64,000 nucleotides of DNA, from positions 21,576,001 through 21,640,000 of the forward strand of contig OU612073.1 of assembly GCA_914767715.1 (NCBI GenBank). The letters are read 5' to 3'. The position numbers were made by a program, and so were the translations under genes. Each line of letters begins with the position of its first letter. Within the stretch, counting starts at the first letter, position 1. Source of the stretch: Membranipora membranacea. Taxonomy: Eukaryota; Bryozoa; Gymnolaemata; Cheilostomatida; Membraniporidae. Below are positions 11,191 through 25,100 of the stretch, piece after piece. The notes beneath the pieces are model-generated. The model had not been told where the DNA came from, did no database searches, and saw only the letters and a program-made list of their open reading frames with translations.

Positions 11191-14100
11191 ATGCCTAAAA
11201 AGAAAACATCGCATCTGCCTCCAAATGATGCTGCGTCATCACAAGCTGTCAAGAGATTTAAGGCAGACCCTGGCTGTACATCATCAAACGGGGCGGAGCC
11301 TACTGCGACCAGAAGGTCTCTAAGAACGCGATCACAAGATGAGAATACTAATGTGGAAAATACAAACAGATCTACAAGGGCTGCTGGCAAACAGTTCACT
11401 GAAGAGGTAGGCCTATACACCCGCTTGCTCTTCCATTTGAATGGAGAAAAGAATAAAAAATAAATTAAAGTTTTAAAATGGGAATATACAACTGATTACA
11501 AGACTTTCTCCATTTACGCCCAACAGCATGCATCTTGTGGTGGCATACGTCCCCTTAATCCTAGAACATCTAGCCACCTATAGAGGTCTCTTCCTTATTC
11601 TCGCTTATCATTATTAGGTAACATCAAGCCGTCCCAAAAGAGCAGCCTTACAAACCACTCCTGAGCGCCGATCCACCCGAGGGGCAGGCTTTGTGGTGGC
11701 TAACCCGTCCCCAACTAAAGCATCACAAGCAGCTGAGACCACAGATAAATATAGTTCAGATTTATCACTGCAGGTCACACCTTGTGAACTATCTAAGCGC
11801 ATGGACCAAGGTAAGAAGTACTACATATCTGTGAATGTTATAAGTCTGATGTTAAAGTGTTAATGTGTAAAGTATTTTGTAGTGTAGAGGAAAGATTTCT
11901 GTTAACCTTAGGCAATTGCTCGAGCTGTCATAGATGTAATATTGGACCATATTTTTTTAACTCTATTGGCACAACTTTCATTTGATGAGAATGATTTTCT
12001 AAATCCGCCATTGAGAAAACAGGAAAAAAAAGCAAATTTCAATCAAGATGTAAAAAAGGTAATCAGAAAATGACGTTTGAATGATTTATGTTTGCTCGTA
12101 AATTAAATGGTATATGGTAGATGCTATAATACTATCAAAAAAGTTATTTTTAGAGAAGTTCTGGTGTTGCATTGCACAAATATAATGCTGTTGGGTCATG
12201 AAAACCCACAAGTGTGCTATAATGAATTATTCTAACTTATATTGCCATGAAACACAAAGCGATGCAGTACCATGGTTTGGAGGTCATTTATAAGGATCCC
12301 TTTATCAAGACTGTCTGATAAACTGAATGGTTCTGAGAGTGCAATCAGATTGGTGTATTTTGGGTTGAGATTCCAAATAAAAGCTCAGAGAATGTGGATG
12401 GAACATGAAAGCTGAGTAATTTGTGTGATTCTAGCTACAGTGACAGATACTGCCACGTCACGGAAAAGAAAAGTGAAATCCTCTCCTAATAAAACTACAG
12501 AAAAGAAGTCAAGAGCAGCGGTGAGTAAAAGGTCTTCCATATCCTGATAGGAATCTCATGTTTTATTGGTGTACTAAGCTGATTCTTGTTCTTATTCTAG
12601 TATTGTTGTTCGTTGACTATTGCATTGATGTGAGGTTGTCGCATGCCTTTCACAACCTACATTGCACTTATTTGGTGGAAAAGTTACAGTTATAAATGTT
12701 GTTAGCTATGACATTTCACACCCTTTGACAATTATGAGTTGTGGGGTGTGAGATTGGTTTAATAATTGATCATCAACATCTTTGAAGCAAAGAGATTTAT
12801 CCTCTCTTGGATACAGGTACTGGGCCCCATAATGCTCATACCGCACCCTATACCTATGCCCACCGGAAACCCGTCTACTCTTTATATCGAAGAGGCAGAG
12901 GATGTTCTTTTAACTCGAGTGGTATGAGCAAACACAGTTGACCTACGGTATTTTTAGTCCTGTTTCGCGAGAACCTGGCTAGGACGAATGGTATGCCAGT
13001 AACAAACCAGACATTGCTGCCAGTGCCGGGAATTGAACCTGGACTTCAAAGGTCCCAAGCTCGTTCCATTACCAATTAGACCACTCCAAACCTGAATTAT
13101 GAGTTGTGTGGGGTGTGAGGATGGTTTATTTTTTGATACTGTTGTAGGCGAGTAACTCCAGCTCACCGTCAGCTCAAAGTGCGCCTCAGTCTGAAGACGA
13201 CACTCCAGTAGTGGAGGCCAGCTCTCTAAGGGAGTGCTCTGTTAAACTAGACGTTAACCGATCTCTGTCCAGAACCAGCTCAACTGCAGATAAGGTTAGC
13301 CATCCCGCTACTGCACTTTTGACTAAAAGCATTCATTCAACATGAAATACGATATATGTAACACGGTGGTTCTACAAATAATTTCAAAAGGTTGATACAT
13401 TCTATTTTTTAAGTATAGATATGATTCAGCAGTCCCTAAGTTACTTATGAAGACTCGCTTGCTTTTAAATGTCATGAAGTCAGATGATGACAAGAGTGTG
13501 GTGACTTAATAATTACTGACTTGATGATTAATCATTTATTAAGCCTATTGGTGACTCATATGATGAGCTGAACTGGCTTCTTTTCGTAATGAAGCGTGCT
13601 GAGTGTGTATATGGCAACAGCCTGCTTACTCAAATGCTTCGTCTGACTCTCCACATCCTGCTAAGTTGAAATCCCGAAAATCATAATGATCATCACAGTC
13701 ATTGAGCTGTTTTCTTATAGCATTACTTAACCAAGGACCCTGAGAGTATAACAAGTCAAGAAGGGCTGCCTAAGAGCCTCCCCAGCACGAAAGAAGATCC
13801 ACTGTTCACTCGTCGTATCATACAGCTGGACAATGAAACAGTAAGTCTTATATTTTAGGACTGAAATTGAAAAATCTATATCGAAAAAATATAGGGATTA
13901 AGATGAAACCCACCAAATCAATAATGATAAACAAAGTACATTTGCTACTACAGTAGGCTTAGAAGTTGTGTAGTCGTTGCTTTTGGAGAATTCAAAATGT
14001 AGTCAGAACATTTTATCCATATTTATATCTACCCTCCCTGATCCACCATAGTCTCTGGTAAGAATTGCTAAGAGTTATCCTCCTTTGATCAATGTAAGAA

Positions 14101-16796
14101 CAACTCCAATTAATGTATCATTTCTATCCAATGAAATATCTAGAAAACATATTAGCTCAATTAAGCAATTCTGCAACAAAGAGCGGTAAAGTTGAAATTT
14201 AAAAAGTAACTCCAGTCATGCCTAATCGTTTCTATTTGTCTTCACTTCAGACAAATGTGGACCCTAGTTGTATATTCTCCGTACTCACGTATAACATACT
14301 GGCTGAGTGTCACAGACTACGTATGGATGCCTCGTATAACTATACGGACGATGTACACAAGGATATGGAGTACAGAGATTATAGAATATTAGAAGAGATT
14401 AAACATTTTGATTGTGATGTGGTTTGTATGCAGGAAGTGGAGGAGATATACTACAGACATAGCCTCATCAAATCTATGCAGATGTAAGGTCAACTCAACT
14501 CATTTATAGAGAAACGAAGGTAGAGATCGGGTGGTGGACAGGAGTTTGGGGTGGTCATACTAAGATAAACCTCAATACTGTGACTGTATACCACACTTAT
14601 ATCATATGCATATCCTCACTTTGTGATCTGAACATAAATAGCGTTTTGATAAAGACATTATTGACTAAACAAAATCTTTTTTTTTTCTGCATGACAGATT
14701 AATTTGCTCGGTTGTTATGGGGGAAATTTCTTTTGATTTGATCTGAATTATTATTATTGAGGTAGGAAAACTGCTATACATGACAGAATTTATTCTAGCC
14801 ATGGCATTTATTTTGAGGTTCATAAATTGTGTTTGTTTTTTAAATGATTCTAAATATGAATGACAATTGATGATCTGATTTTGCCTGCAGGCTCGGCTAT
14901 GAGGGCTTATTCCATAAGAGGGTAGGAGATAACTATCCTGAAGGAGCCGCCACATTTTATAAATCTAGTCAGTTCAAACTCAATCAACAAGAGAACTCCT
15001 CATATACACAACTAGCTCATGATGTAAGTCATAGGTTATATAAGTTTTGTTACTATAATCTCACAGCTGAGGCATTAGATCGGTCTTTTTGGTTAATTGG
15101 CCACATGTTCGATCGTGATATTTATTGCTAGTCCCATATTGTAAGTGTCTTTTTTTCCATAACTACAGTCTATATTTGCACCTGATATCTAAAAGACCTG
15201 TTTAACCCTTTTGATGAACAGTTAGGTATATAGATACTAATATATTGTATTATATTGACAGGATATCGATGTATCAGAACACACAGAGGAAGTGAAGCAG
15301 TGTTTAAAGCTTCATGTAGAAAAAGAGGCTGTAGTGACAGCCTGTAGATTGACTCATATAGCCTCTAATAAGCACATAGTTATTGGTAATACTCACCTCA
15401 CATGGGCTCAGTTCACTGACCTAGATATATCCACCCTACAGGTAAGCAATGTGGGAATCAGTGTCAATGAAATTCTCCTATTTGTAGTTTTTTTTCAGTC
15501 TTTAGTGTTGCTTCCTGACTTTCAGCTTCAGTTAGCATCAATTTTGAGTATTTGATAACGTTTTTAATCTTTTCAACCAACTTGTTACGTAAGTCACTAC
15601 TTGGAATATCTCTCTCGAGTGGCCTTCTTGCAACATTGCTGGCAAGTTAATAGTTTCTTTTTTTACCATAATGCCGTTATCGAAGTAGCAAAATTCAAAG
15701 TGGAACATAATCCTCATACTTTCTTATATCCACAATTTAAAGTAATTGTCTATGATGTTGATCTGTAGGCTGCCTACGCATTCAAACTCCTGGACAGACT
15801 CTCAGGACATGGCGAGACTCCCATTCTATTTGTCGGAGACTTCAACTCACTAAACACACATCCTGCCTATCAGCTGTGTACTGACGGATATCTCAATGAA
15901 GATAGCATTAAGACGTAAGTGACTTTGATTTCTCTTCAATAGCGGATCTGTTGAATGAACTCCACATCATCCAGTTGTCTCTCAAATATGAAATCCTATA
16001 TGCTTCTGAATTTGACATCAAGTTGGTTGCAAAACACCGAGCTTGTCAATACACAAGAGCGTTGAAAGAAGTCATGGAATGACCTTGTTATCGAATTGTC
16101 ACACCAAGAATTCCAACTCCTCTAAAACTATTATTGATCACCGAGCGAGCGTAATTTGATCTTGTGAGTTTTGTTGTTGACAGGTTACAAAAACTGAAGA
16201 CAGTTACATTACCAGATGGCAGTAAGAAAGCACTTGTTGATTTATTGTGGTGTGCATTCAAGCACCCTACTAGAGATGTCAGATCTACCTACCTCACTGT
16301 GCAGGTACCAGTATAGAGCAAACATTTATCTGTGTGTTCTCCTGAAGGTCTGAGGCCAAAAAAGTGCTACTGCTATAACTTTGCTTACTGTTGCTGTGAG
16401 AATGTCTTAATTGATCAGTTGAATCAGGAGATTACAATCATGTATAAATCATTTGGTGGACCCGCTCTGCTGCTATCCAGTTAATGCTAGATTAATTTTA
16501 GTAGCTTTAAAACTTCTAGATGGTCTTGTCCTCACTGTCTGTACTACATATGGGTTGTCTGATTCATGGGAAAACTCTGAATCTAACCAGTATATTATAT
16601 TGTTTCTTTATTACAGGGCTGTGAACCTGAGGTTACCAGTAGAAACTTTCTGATGAATCACTCAGTAGACTACATGTGGTATAATCAGATTAATCCTCTC
16701 TCCGTGGCTCAAGTGAACAAAATCGAACATAACATGCCTAATATTATCTACCCAAGTGACCATGTGTCACTGCAGGCCAAGTATACATTCCTGTGA
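11191..16796 (+). CDS. Endonuclease/exonuclease/phosphatase (EEP) family hydrolase, CCR4/ANGEL/nocturnin type
   Basis: Eleven plus-strand exons: 11191-11406, 11618-11810, 12435-12520, 13148-13294, 13721-13840, 14251-14483, 14891-15023, 15262-15441, 15769-15914, 16184-16304 and 16617-16796, total 1755 nt, 584 aa, phases consistent throughout. Residues 1-254 are a low-complexity Ser/Arg/Lys-rich region with basic clusters (KKKTSH, SRKRKVK, EKKSRAA) that could act as nuclear signals. The catalytic domain covers about 262-584. Recognisable Mg2+/active-site motifs are LTYNILAE (N269), MQEVE (E316), GNTHLTW (N419, H421), GDFNS (D460, N462) and the terminal SDHV (D573, H574), so the enzyme looks intact. 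Relatives are mostly mRNA deadenylases or 2'-phosphodiesterases; the sequence alone does not say which. A polyadenylation signal lies at 17073. It is convergent with the p53-family gene. Confidence 0.9.
12955..13090 (-). mobile_element. tRNA-derived SINE in an EEP-gene intron
   Basis: Read on the minus strand there is an RNA polymerase III A-box-like TGGTCTAATTGG followed about 45 bp later by the B-box-like GGTTCAATTCC, then a non-tRNA tail. It lies between exons 3 and 4 of the EEP gene. A ~34-bp near-identical sequence (beginning AATTATGAGTTGTG) occurs at about 730-763 and 1095-1128 within the 12000/13000 blocks (12730-12763 and 13095-13128), bracketing the element and extra sequence, like a duplicated insertion site. 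Confidence 0.75.
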
Positions 16797-17072
16797 CAAG
16801 AAATGAGAAGATAACAGACAGTGCACCTAATATAGAGGCGAGACCGTCTCCATAGAGACAGCATCTACAAATACTGCTGAACTTCTGCAGATTCAGTAGT
16901 GGTACTAAGTCTCGCATTCTGTATTTTGTCACTGAGATATACAATCGATGTAAAGTTGAATATATAAAGAGATAATTCCACATAACATTTATGTACATAA
17001 AAGCTCTGCTTCCGTGGCTATTAATGGTATAAAACATACAATATTTTCTTCCTTAATAGATCTGTCCATTTA

Positions 17073-17078
17073 AATAAA
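17073..17078 (+). promoter_or_regulatory. Polyadenylation signal AATAAA, EEP gene
   Basis: A canonical AATAAA occurs 277 bp after the stop codon at 16796, a plausible 3' UTR length. No transcript evidence is available. Confidence 0.5.
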
Positions 17079-18039
17079 GCATGAAAATATTCACTCTGTC
17101 CTAAAGACTCCTCCACTGAACCCTACCCAACAAGATTTTATTTGAGAAAATGCGAAACATGAAATGTCAATAATAAATTGCTGTGTTGAATAATTATTCA
17201 TTTTTTGTCTTATCTCAAATTCGTAACTTCATGGAGCCTCCTCAGAATCGGTGTAAGATAGTATCGCATGTATATGTACCTCTATAGTCCATGGAATACA
17301 ATGTTTTGCAACATTGTTGTTATAAAATTATATATGCATCAATAACAAAAAATGTTGTCAGTCAGAATTCTAGGCAACATCAACAGTTGAAGCATCGGTG
17401 TGTCACAATTTGGTTACATGGAATTTTTCAGCCCAATAAAGAAGGTGTGGGTTGTTGCTAGAATATTAGAGTTGCGAAAATACTTATTCATTACTTGACA
17501 TGCGCTGTCGTTGTAATATAGAAGAGCAGATATCTTACTGGCTACTGCTTATAATCATATATATTGCAATATATGTGTTTGACAGAAAGCAAGGATTCAA
17601 CTTGCCTTCGTTCAGATGTTCTTATCCATCGTGGTGGTCATCTTCTCATTAAAGTTGAAGAGACGATCCTGATTAATAAATTTGTTCTCTGCATCCATCA
17701 CCCATACCAATACAACATATTTGACCGATGTTAAGTTAAGCTTACTCATGTTGCTGTGATGGGAGGAAGTCGTGGCAGCTACCTGATAGTAGTATTAATC
17801 TTATTCGTAGTATTTTTCAGAAACTAATGTTGGTAGTGGACTGTAGTTGCCAATTTTACTTCCCATCTCGACAACTAGAAGGCCTAACCCATCAGAAGGC
17901 ACACTCACTATTGCAGGTCTGTGTTACAATTATGTGATGAGCCATGATTTGTATGTATGCAAGCATTTTTCCAGAATTTGAATGTTGGTTGTACCTGTAC
18001 ATGAAGGGCCATCATTGCACGGAGGATAGACAGCCATCC

Positions 18040-18360
18040 TAGTCAATGTGAACATGAAAATGACACAATCCCAGTCATTCTGGACCTGTCTGGGACAGTA
18101 TCTGGAAAGTTTGTAAGAGTCCAACTTTCCATATGCTGTTCCAGACGGACCCAGACTCATTTTACATCTGGGTGCTCAGTGAACCAAAACATTGGGATTA
18201 TCTGGGACGATCCTAGACAATATGAATATTATCCCAGGACTGACCCAGACAAAAACCTAATTGCTAGTCTGGGATGAGTTTTACAATGTGAACATAAAAC
18301 TGGGACCATCGGGGATGGCATCCCAATGTCATCTGGGACAATGTGAACCACTAGCATATT
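18040..18360. repeat. Probable interspersed repeat with recurring GTGAAC/CTGGGA words
   Basis: AATGTGAACATGAAAATG (about 18044) and AATGTGAACATAAAACTG (about 18284) are near copies, and GACAATGTGAACCAC closes the segment. CTGGGAC or its complement recurs several times. Clean terminal inverted repeats could not be defined by eye. Confidence 0.4.
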
Positions 18361-19120
18361 GACTCAACTACTCTTTCGAAAAGCAGTTCGAATATTACGG
18401 ACCATGATCAGCAACAAATACAGGTAAATGGTAATGCTTGAAAACTTTGTTAATAAGAAATAAACATTTTAATTAATGCATTATGTACATAATGAGATAA
18501 ACATAACACATATAATATACGAGTAAGAAAAAGATCAATGGCTTTAGAAAAATAACTATCTAGAACTGTACACATTACATCTCTTTTTACATGAGAAAAA
18601 AAGTAGAAAATACATAAGTATAGAACTGCATAATTTCATCACACAATTGTGAAATCAGACTTTTCATCCTAGCCCTATTTTACATTTATCGTTTCTGAAG
18701 TATTTTTACTTACTGTCTGGTAGATATAGCTATCTTAATTAATACTCGATTGCAGTAAAACCATAATTGGTTAGTACCAAAATGATGACCAAAATAATGA
18801 ATTGAAAATTTAACTTTTTGTATTTGGTGTATAATGAATTGTGAGGCATAGGTGACAAATTTGTGACTATGACAGAATTGAGTAGTAAGGGAATATACTG
18901 CAAAAATTACTTCATTCAAGACAATAGGTGGGTCGAGGGAGGAACCAGCTTTGATATAGTGAGAATAATAAATAACCTTTCACAGTCGGAGTAATCAGGG
19001 TTTTTCTTAATTATTAAGTCAGAAGTTTTGGATAATTTAGACGTACTACCAGCCAATAAAGCTGCAAAAGGGGTGGCAGTTGGTGGTGTGGGCTCAGCAG
19101 ATATACCAGATTATGTAATT

Positions 19121-22100
19121 TCACACACTTGAGCTGTCATTGTCGGCATCTTTGTCGGGGCGAGCTTTTTTACTTGAAGTTGTCTCATCTGTGCTGGAAG
19201 CAATCTCAGAGCTAGGGGAACGTCTCTTTGTTTTACGAGTTACAGTAAACTTCATTGAGCAACGAGTGATCTGAAAATGTTCAAAAAAAACTTAGGGTAA
19301 AAGTTGAAGCAAAAATATCGCAATGAAGTTGTGTGTTTTATTTAAAAACCTACTTGCCATGAATACCAGATCTTTTTACATTGGGATGGTGGTTAAGCCC
19401 ATTCCACACAGCCCTTTTTTCTGGTTCAGGGTTAATCATAGGTTCCATGCCCCTGAATAAATGATTCATCATGCCAAAGCCTTGATGTGTAATGTCTGTC
19501 TTCTCAAATTATGCATTACCGCATGATAAATTGTGTTTGTACATACCTCCATCAAACCAGGGTTAAAAAGTCCTGATGACGTTAGGCTAGTCCTGGAGCC
19601 CTGAGAGCTTACACCCTGGGATCCAACTCTCTGTGAGGGTGGTGATTTACTACCCTGACTGTCGGGCAGTGTGACAGTTTCTCGGGCTGCAGGCATTAGA
19701 GATACGACAGATGAAGCGGAGCCATCTCGAGAAGGCAGCGGGTTCACAGCTAGTCTGTAGCCCTTTAAACTGTTCCAGATCTGTGTGACTGTCGGCTTTG
19801 TTAACTTCATGTTTTCCAGATCCTAATCAACATACAAATCTACTGTGTTAATAAGAGCTTGGACTTTTGAAATAGGCTATAATGTTACACAGTGATGATG
19901 ATGTCATACTATGGAGTCCTGACATATTATTGGGGTAGTTTTGTTGCAATTGCAACTGTTTAGATCAAGTGTCACCCAATTTGCATTTTTATTTGGGGAG
20001 CAACATGGCATGCAGAGATATCCCAATCTTGTTGTCTGGTTGATTTATTTCCGATTGGTGTTACCTTAGTGAACCAACGGCATAACATGTTTATGTGTAG
20101 GCTCAAATTTAGCTCTCAAAATCGGGATGCTTTGACTGCATTTCAGGGCTTTATCAGGTACTTATTGAGCAGCTCTACAGAGAAGTCACAGTCTGTCTTC
20201 TTACCATGATAGTGAAATTTTGTTCTGACTTAAGTTGATCCATAGAGTGTATTCCGGCAGAGTGGAAATCATCTATATAGGCCCCGAGTCCAAGTGTCCT
20301 TAACCAGCTGTAAGACAAAAAACAATATTCTAGATACATGAGTGCACAGTAACAATGTCTCGAGATAACTTTGCAAGATCATGCAGGAACAGGATGTCAT
20401 CTTAAAATGCCAACTGAATTTATAATTCATGCCAGCTCATTATTGGTTCATGTGTCATCCGCTTATGGCATGCTGGGATACACAAGTTTGGTTTTGACCC
20501 CTTGATTTTACAGCCATTGGCATTACGCTATATGACTGACTGTGACAAGTAGCCAAGGGCCTGTTGGACATGTAGCAAAAACTCAACAAGTTGGGCATAT
20601 CAAGAATGTATCAAACATGTTTACTAGTGTAGCCTGAACAACAGGCATCAAGCAGTACAGCCATATTCTGATGTTGGAAATACAAATCAAATATCTAGGA
20701 CCAATCAGTATTACTTAATGTTGAAGCAGCATGGGAAAAGTTTGAGCATACTAAAGTTCTTACTCAGCAACAGAAGGTGAAGCGGGTGGTGGTGTAGGCC
20801 CCGCAGCACTATCAGTCATATCCGTCCCTCGATTGGTGCTGTCGATTAAGTCAGACTTAGGCTGTCTGGAGAACGGTCCGACGGAGGAGAATGTAAATCC
20901 TGACGAGATCCTGGGCAGGGGCTGATGCTGCTGCTGTAGAGGCTGATGTTGAGAGAACTGTAAGGGCTGACGCTGACTGTGGATCTGAGGCTGCTGAGGT
21001 AGCTGCTGAGGCTGCTGGGTATTAGCTCTGTGCTGGTGTTGAGCACTATAATAACAAACATAAGAAGGTAAGAACTAGTGCACTCATTAGGTTATCCTCT
21101 CCTAAACCCACCTCATCAACCTTCCACTCGGCTCAAAACCAGGGCTGGACTGAAGCAATGTACAACAAATCTAACACTTGCACATCAACTGATAGTTCAA
21201 GAAGCATAAGCAGCATTGCATGGATAGCCAAAAGAGGGGATGTACAAGTCAGTATGATTTAGAAGTGGATCGGCCGCTGGGTATTTAGCAGACACATGAG
21301 TGGCATTATGAGGTGATGAGTTAGGTTTATCTGGAGAGTAGAGAGTAAACCAGGCGAGCAAGAGAATGATGTGAAGAAGCCGCGGTAGTTGCAGAATCCT
21401 GACGACGACATAGCCATAGATAGCTGGTCACATGACTATCATGTGACCAACATTGCGCCTCGCAGACGTCAGTCATCTTCTGCCAGGCTTGAGACGCAAG
21501 ACAGAATCCTGACTGAGTCTGCTGGGGGTTACACTTGACTGTCTGTGTTTTATAGTAGTTCACACTCAGTCAGTCATCTTCCGTCGCAAATTTTGCTTGC
21601 AGAAAACACTCATGTATGTTTTAAAAATTTGGGACTTTGACTTGAGTTTAAAATTAACCAATCAGAAAACTATATTGTACAGAGTGTAATCTGCAGCATG
21701 TGGGCGACAGACAGGTTTAGTCAGAGGCCTTAACACAGTCTTAGACTGAGGAACACCGATCTTCCTCTAATTAGACTGATGTTGGCCCCCGGTCGACCTC
21801 TCGTAAGTCTGACCAGTCTGGTCCTGACTTGTCGCCGCGTCTCGCACATCTTTGTGTTATCTTATAGAATTTTTGTGTGACCACTTTTCATTCCACTAAT
21901 TGATGATTTAGTTTCATACCTTGATTGTGAGCTACAGCGCTACTAAAGTTCTGAAATTTTACTGATACCTGATATCCAAATCTTATCTGATATGCTGAGA
22001 GTTGCAGAACTAATAATTTCTACTCCAGCATGTTCAACAGCAGTGAAATATATCGTTCAGTTCAAATGCTTTTTATAAGTCTAAATATGCCAATCTATGT

Positions 22101-25100
22101 AGATAAATTTCTTGCTACATAATAAAGTAAAAGGTAAAGTACAAAATATAGATTCTAAACCAGTCTTAAAGAATGTTATAAAATGTGGGGAATAATTTTT
22201 TTGGTGGTTTTTTGGGGACTGTTAGTGTAAAAATATGGATTAGAGTTACTGGAGTAGTCAACTGAGTTTTTGCAGCAGTACTTTTGGATTACGGCTCTAA
22301 AAGTGAGACTATAGATAAGTTTGACAGAAGACTGAGATCAAACCGAGTTGACTCAGACTTGGTGTATGCTCGCCATGATGCAGAGTAACTAACTGAGATT
22401 ATTCTGTTATTCTGAGTGAGTGCCTGTATAGTGTGCGTATGTATGTATGTATGTACATGTAATATGGAGTACGTATATGTACTGATCCGGTTAAGCCGCC
22501 CATTTTTTAGGCGGGCCAGTGTGATTCCGGATCAGGAGTACTCCTCTCATTTTTCACAGGTGACGCTGTCGTCGACGATACATTGTTCATAGTCTCGCCG
22601 GTATTGTCACTAAAACATTCAGGCAGACAAAACTTATTCAGTCCCTTATACTGACAAGTCTTTGTCCTTCCCTAAAGCCTTTTCTTCTCTGATTCAGAAT
22701 TACTCTGTTCAATTGGTTCATCGAATGCAAACAGGAAATTCAAGGTAGGCTTCCTCACTTCAAGGTAGAAAACCTTATTTGCAATGGAATATTTGCAGTT
22801 CTAAGGATTAACATCCTAATATATGGCCGGAATGGTGTGTAAATTGTGCTGAAATGTGCTAAATGTGACAGTCAAGTGGTCAAGGAAATCCATAGATGTA
22901 TAAAGGCACTGTAAGTACACGCTGTCAAGCTTTGTAACTATACATTCATGATTATGGCGAGAGAGAGACAATCACTTACAAATCAATACGAGGACTAAAA
23001 CATGTCATTCCATACTGCGGGTCAGATTCCACACAGGCTATGAATTCACATTTATACGGAAGGGAGGGTTCAATCCCCATGTAGGGAGTTTGCAGTAACA
23101 TTGATTGACAAAACAGAGAGGAGATGAATCAAGTCTACTGAAGTCAAAGCTAAAAGGAAAAAGTGTTAGCAAATAAAGGTGCGGCAGCAAATACATATGG
23201 GGGACAGGGAGTCAAGGACATTATATCTGCAAATGGGTTAGCTTCGGAGAGTTAGGTAACATTACAAAGGAGGATTACAAGTTGTTGAGAATGCGGAAGC
23301 CGTACATTTCAAACTAAGACACCATTCACATCATAATATGTAAATAATAGGTCAATGATAGTGTTTGACAATAATATGAATAAGGCTTGTAGAAAGGGGG
23401 GGGGGGTAGGGGTAGAGGGGTATAGACATATACATACTCGTTCTGGCGTCTCTGCTGTACGTATCTATCACGTTCACCATGAGGTACGAGCTGTTCTGTC
23501 ATCTCTAGTGAATCTCTGATACGAGATAAGAGCTCGTAATTCTTCTTTCCTCTCACAGTCAGAGAGAATGTCTCACACGATGAATCATTCCGAGAGCGCT
23601 TCGATACAGCATACATCTCACGTTCACAAGCTGCAATCACCAACAAATTAGTAAGCGTCATGAGAGAAATTCAGCAAGCTGTAGTTTTTACATGGACGCT
23701 GTTGAACAAAACAGAGGAAAAAGTATTCAGGTACTTTTTTCCTAATGTGACAGTTCAATTTACGTGGAAAAAAGCAGTTATTATATAAGGTATAAAGGTA
23801 TAAATACTTCCTGGATGACCAGAAGGGAAAATTTCTGAGACTACACATAAAGTTTAGTCCGAAGTGTTATGAATCAGTTCAGTGTAAAAATATTACATAA
23901 CTACTTTCCAGATTATATATTGGGCATATTGCATTGGTCTTTTGGAAGGCTTTAACTCAGACTGGCTATCTCAATAACTCTATTAAAAATAAACAATGAG
24001 AAATGAATCGTTTCATCTGTAACTACCACCCCGATATGTTGTTTAGTTACCTGTATGATTGAGAGGCGTCGCAGGCTCGGTCTTATTAGTTTGTGAGTGA
24101 GTGGGACCGCTAGTAGACACGGGAGTGTTACTAGCTGAACTGTGGCCTGCTTGACTGGTCGTACTGGCAGGCGTTGTAGGTGTGGAGGCAGCAGTTGATG
24201 TATTCATTTTTTTCTCATCAGATTTACGATCTCTTCCTGGGCAGGCACATATCCGCAAGTCTACACACAATCTACCTAACACCTGGGCATTAGCGCTGCA
24301 ATACATGAGATCAGGCATATTACACATCTAATACAAAAGGAAGCATAGCATTGCTGTTGATAAAAATCATTCCTACTTACTAACATACAAATTAAGTACA
24401 GCGCAATTAGGTATAATTTACAAAAATTACACAAGCCAAAACCACATTATAGTTTTCAATTCTTTTCTGATCATAATAATCTTTATGATCTTTATTTTTT
24501 GGAAGATTATCTATGGTTAAATCAAGGAAACGGAGACTCCAATCATTTAGTTAGACTTACTCCTCAAGAGTGAAGATTATGGACATTTCTCTCCTGTTAG
24601 GTCCGCCTACACAGGAGTTGAGGCACTTGAATGAGAAGAGATAAGTGACCCATTCAGTACCAGCTGGTGGAGTGTCATACGGCATCACGGCAGCGTATCG
24701 GCCGGTCTGTTGGTCCTGTACATAGCTGGCACCCTGATTCTCACACCATATAAAGTGCTCGCGGTGAGGTATATTAGCTGGAGAAAGGATGGTAATGTTA
24801 TCATTTGAACAAGTTTACCTCATAAAAGTACTCTAACTAAACTGTGCTTACAATGTTTGTCGATCAAGATTTTGGTAGTTATGATGGTGCGTGACACGGC
24901 AAACATAACAGCACATATAATAATGGTAAAATTTGTTCCTCTAGTTAGAGATTGCGCAACGTTGATTAAATTTTGTGAAGTAATGTCAGAATTAGTCACT
25001 GAGTTTAGCAGCTCACCACTTTCAGGAGATTGTGAGTGGTAGGGGCATCGTTTGACTACATCAGACAGGTGTTCTGGTCGGCTGTATACCGGTAGAGCTC

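Larger units (their letters stand above)
16797..19120. other. Convergent intergenic region, EEP / p53-family gene
   Basis: 3' UTRs of two converging genes are expected here. No exon was supported. The segment at about 18040-18360 repeats short words such as AATGTGAAC and CTGGGAC in both orientations and is probably interspersed repeat sequence. Confidence 0.55.

Noticed and set aside
12955-13090. Functional tRNA gene on the minus strand
   Set aside because: A- and B-box-like sequences are present but no complete cloverleaf with a paired acceptor stem; a non-tRNA tail follows, as in SINEs.
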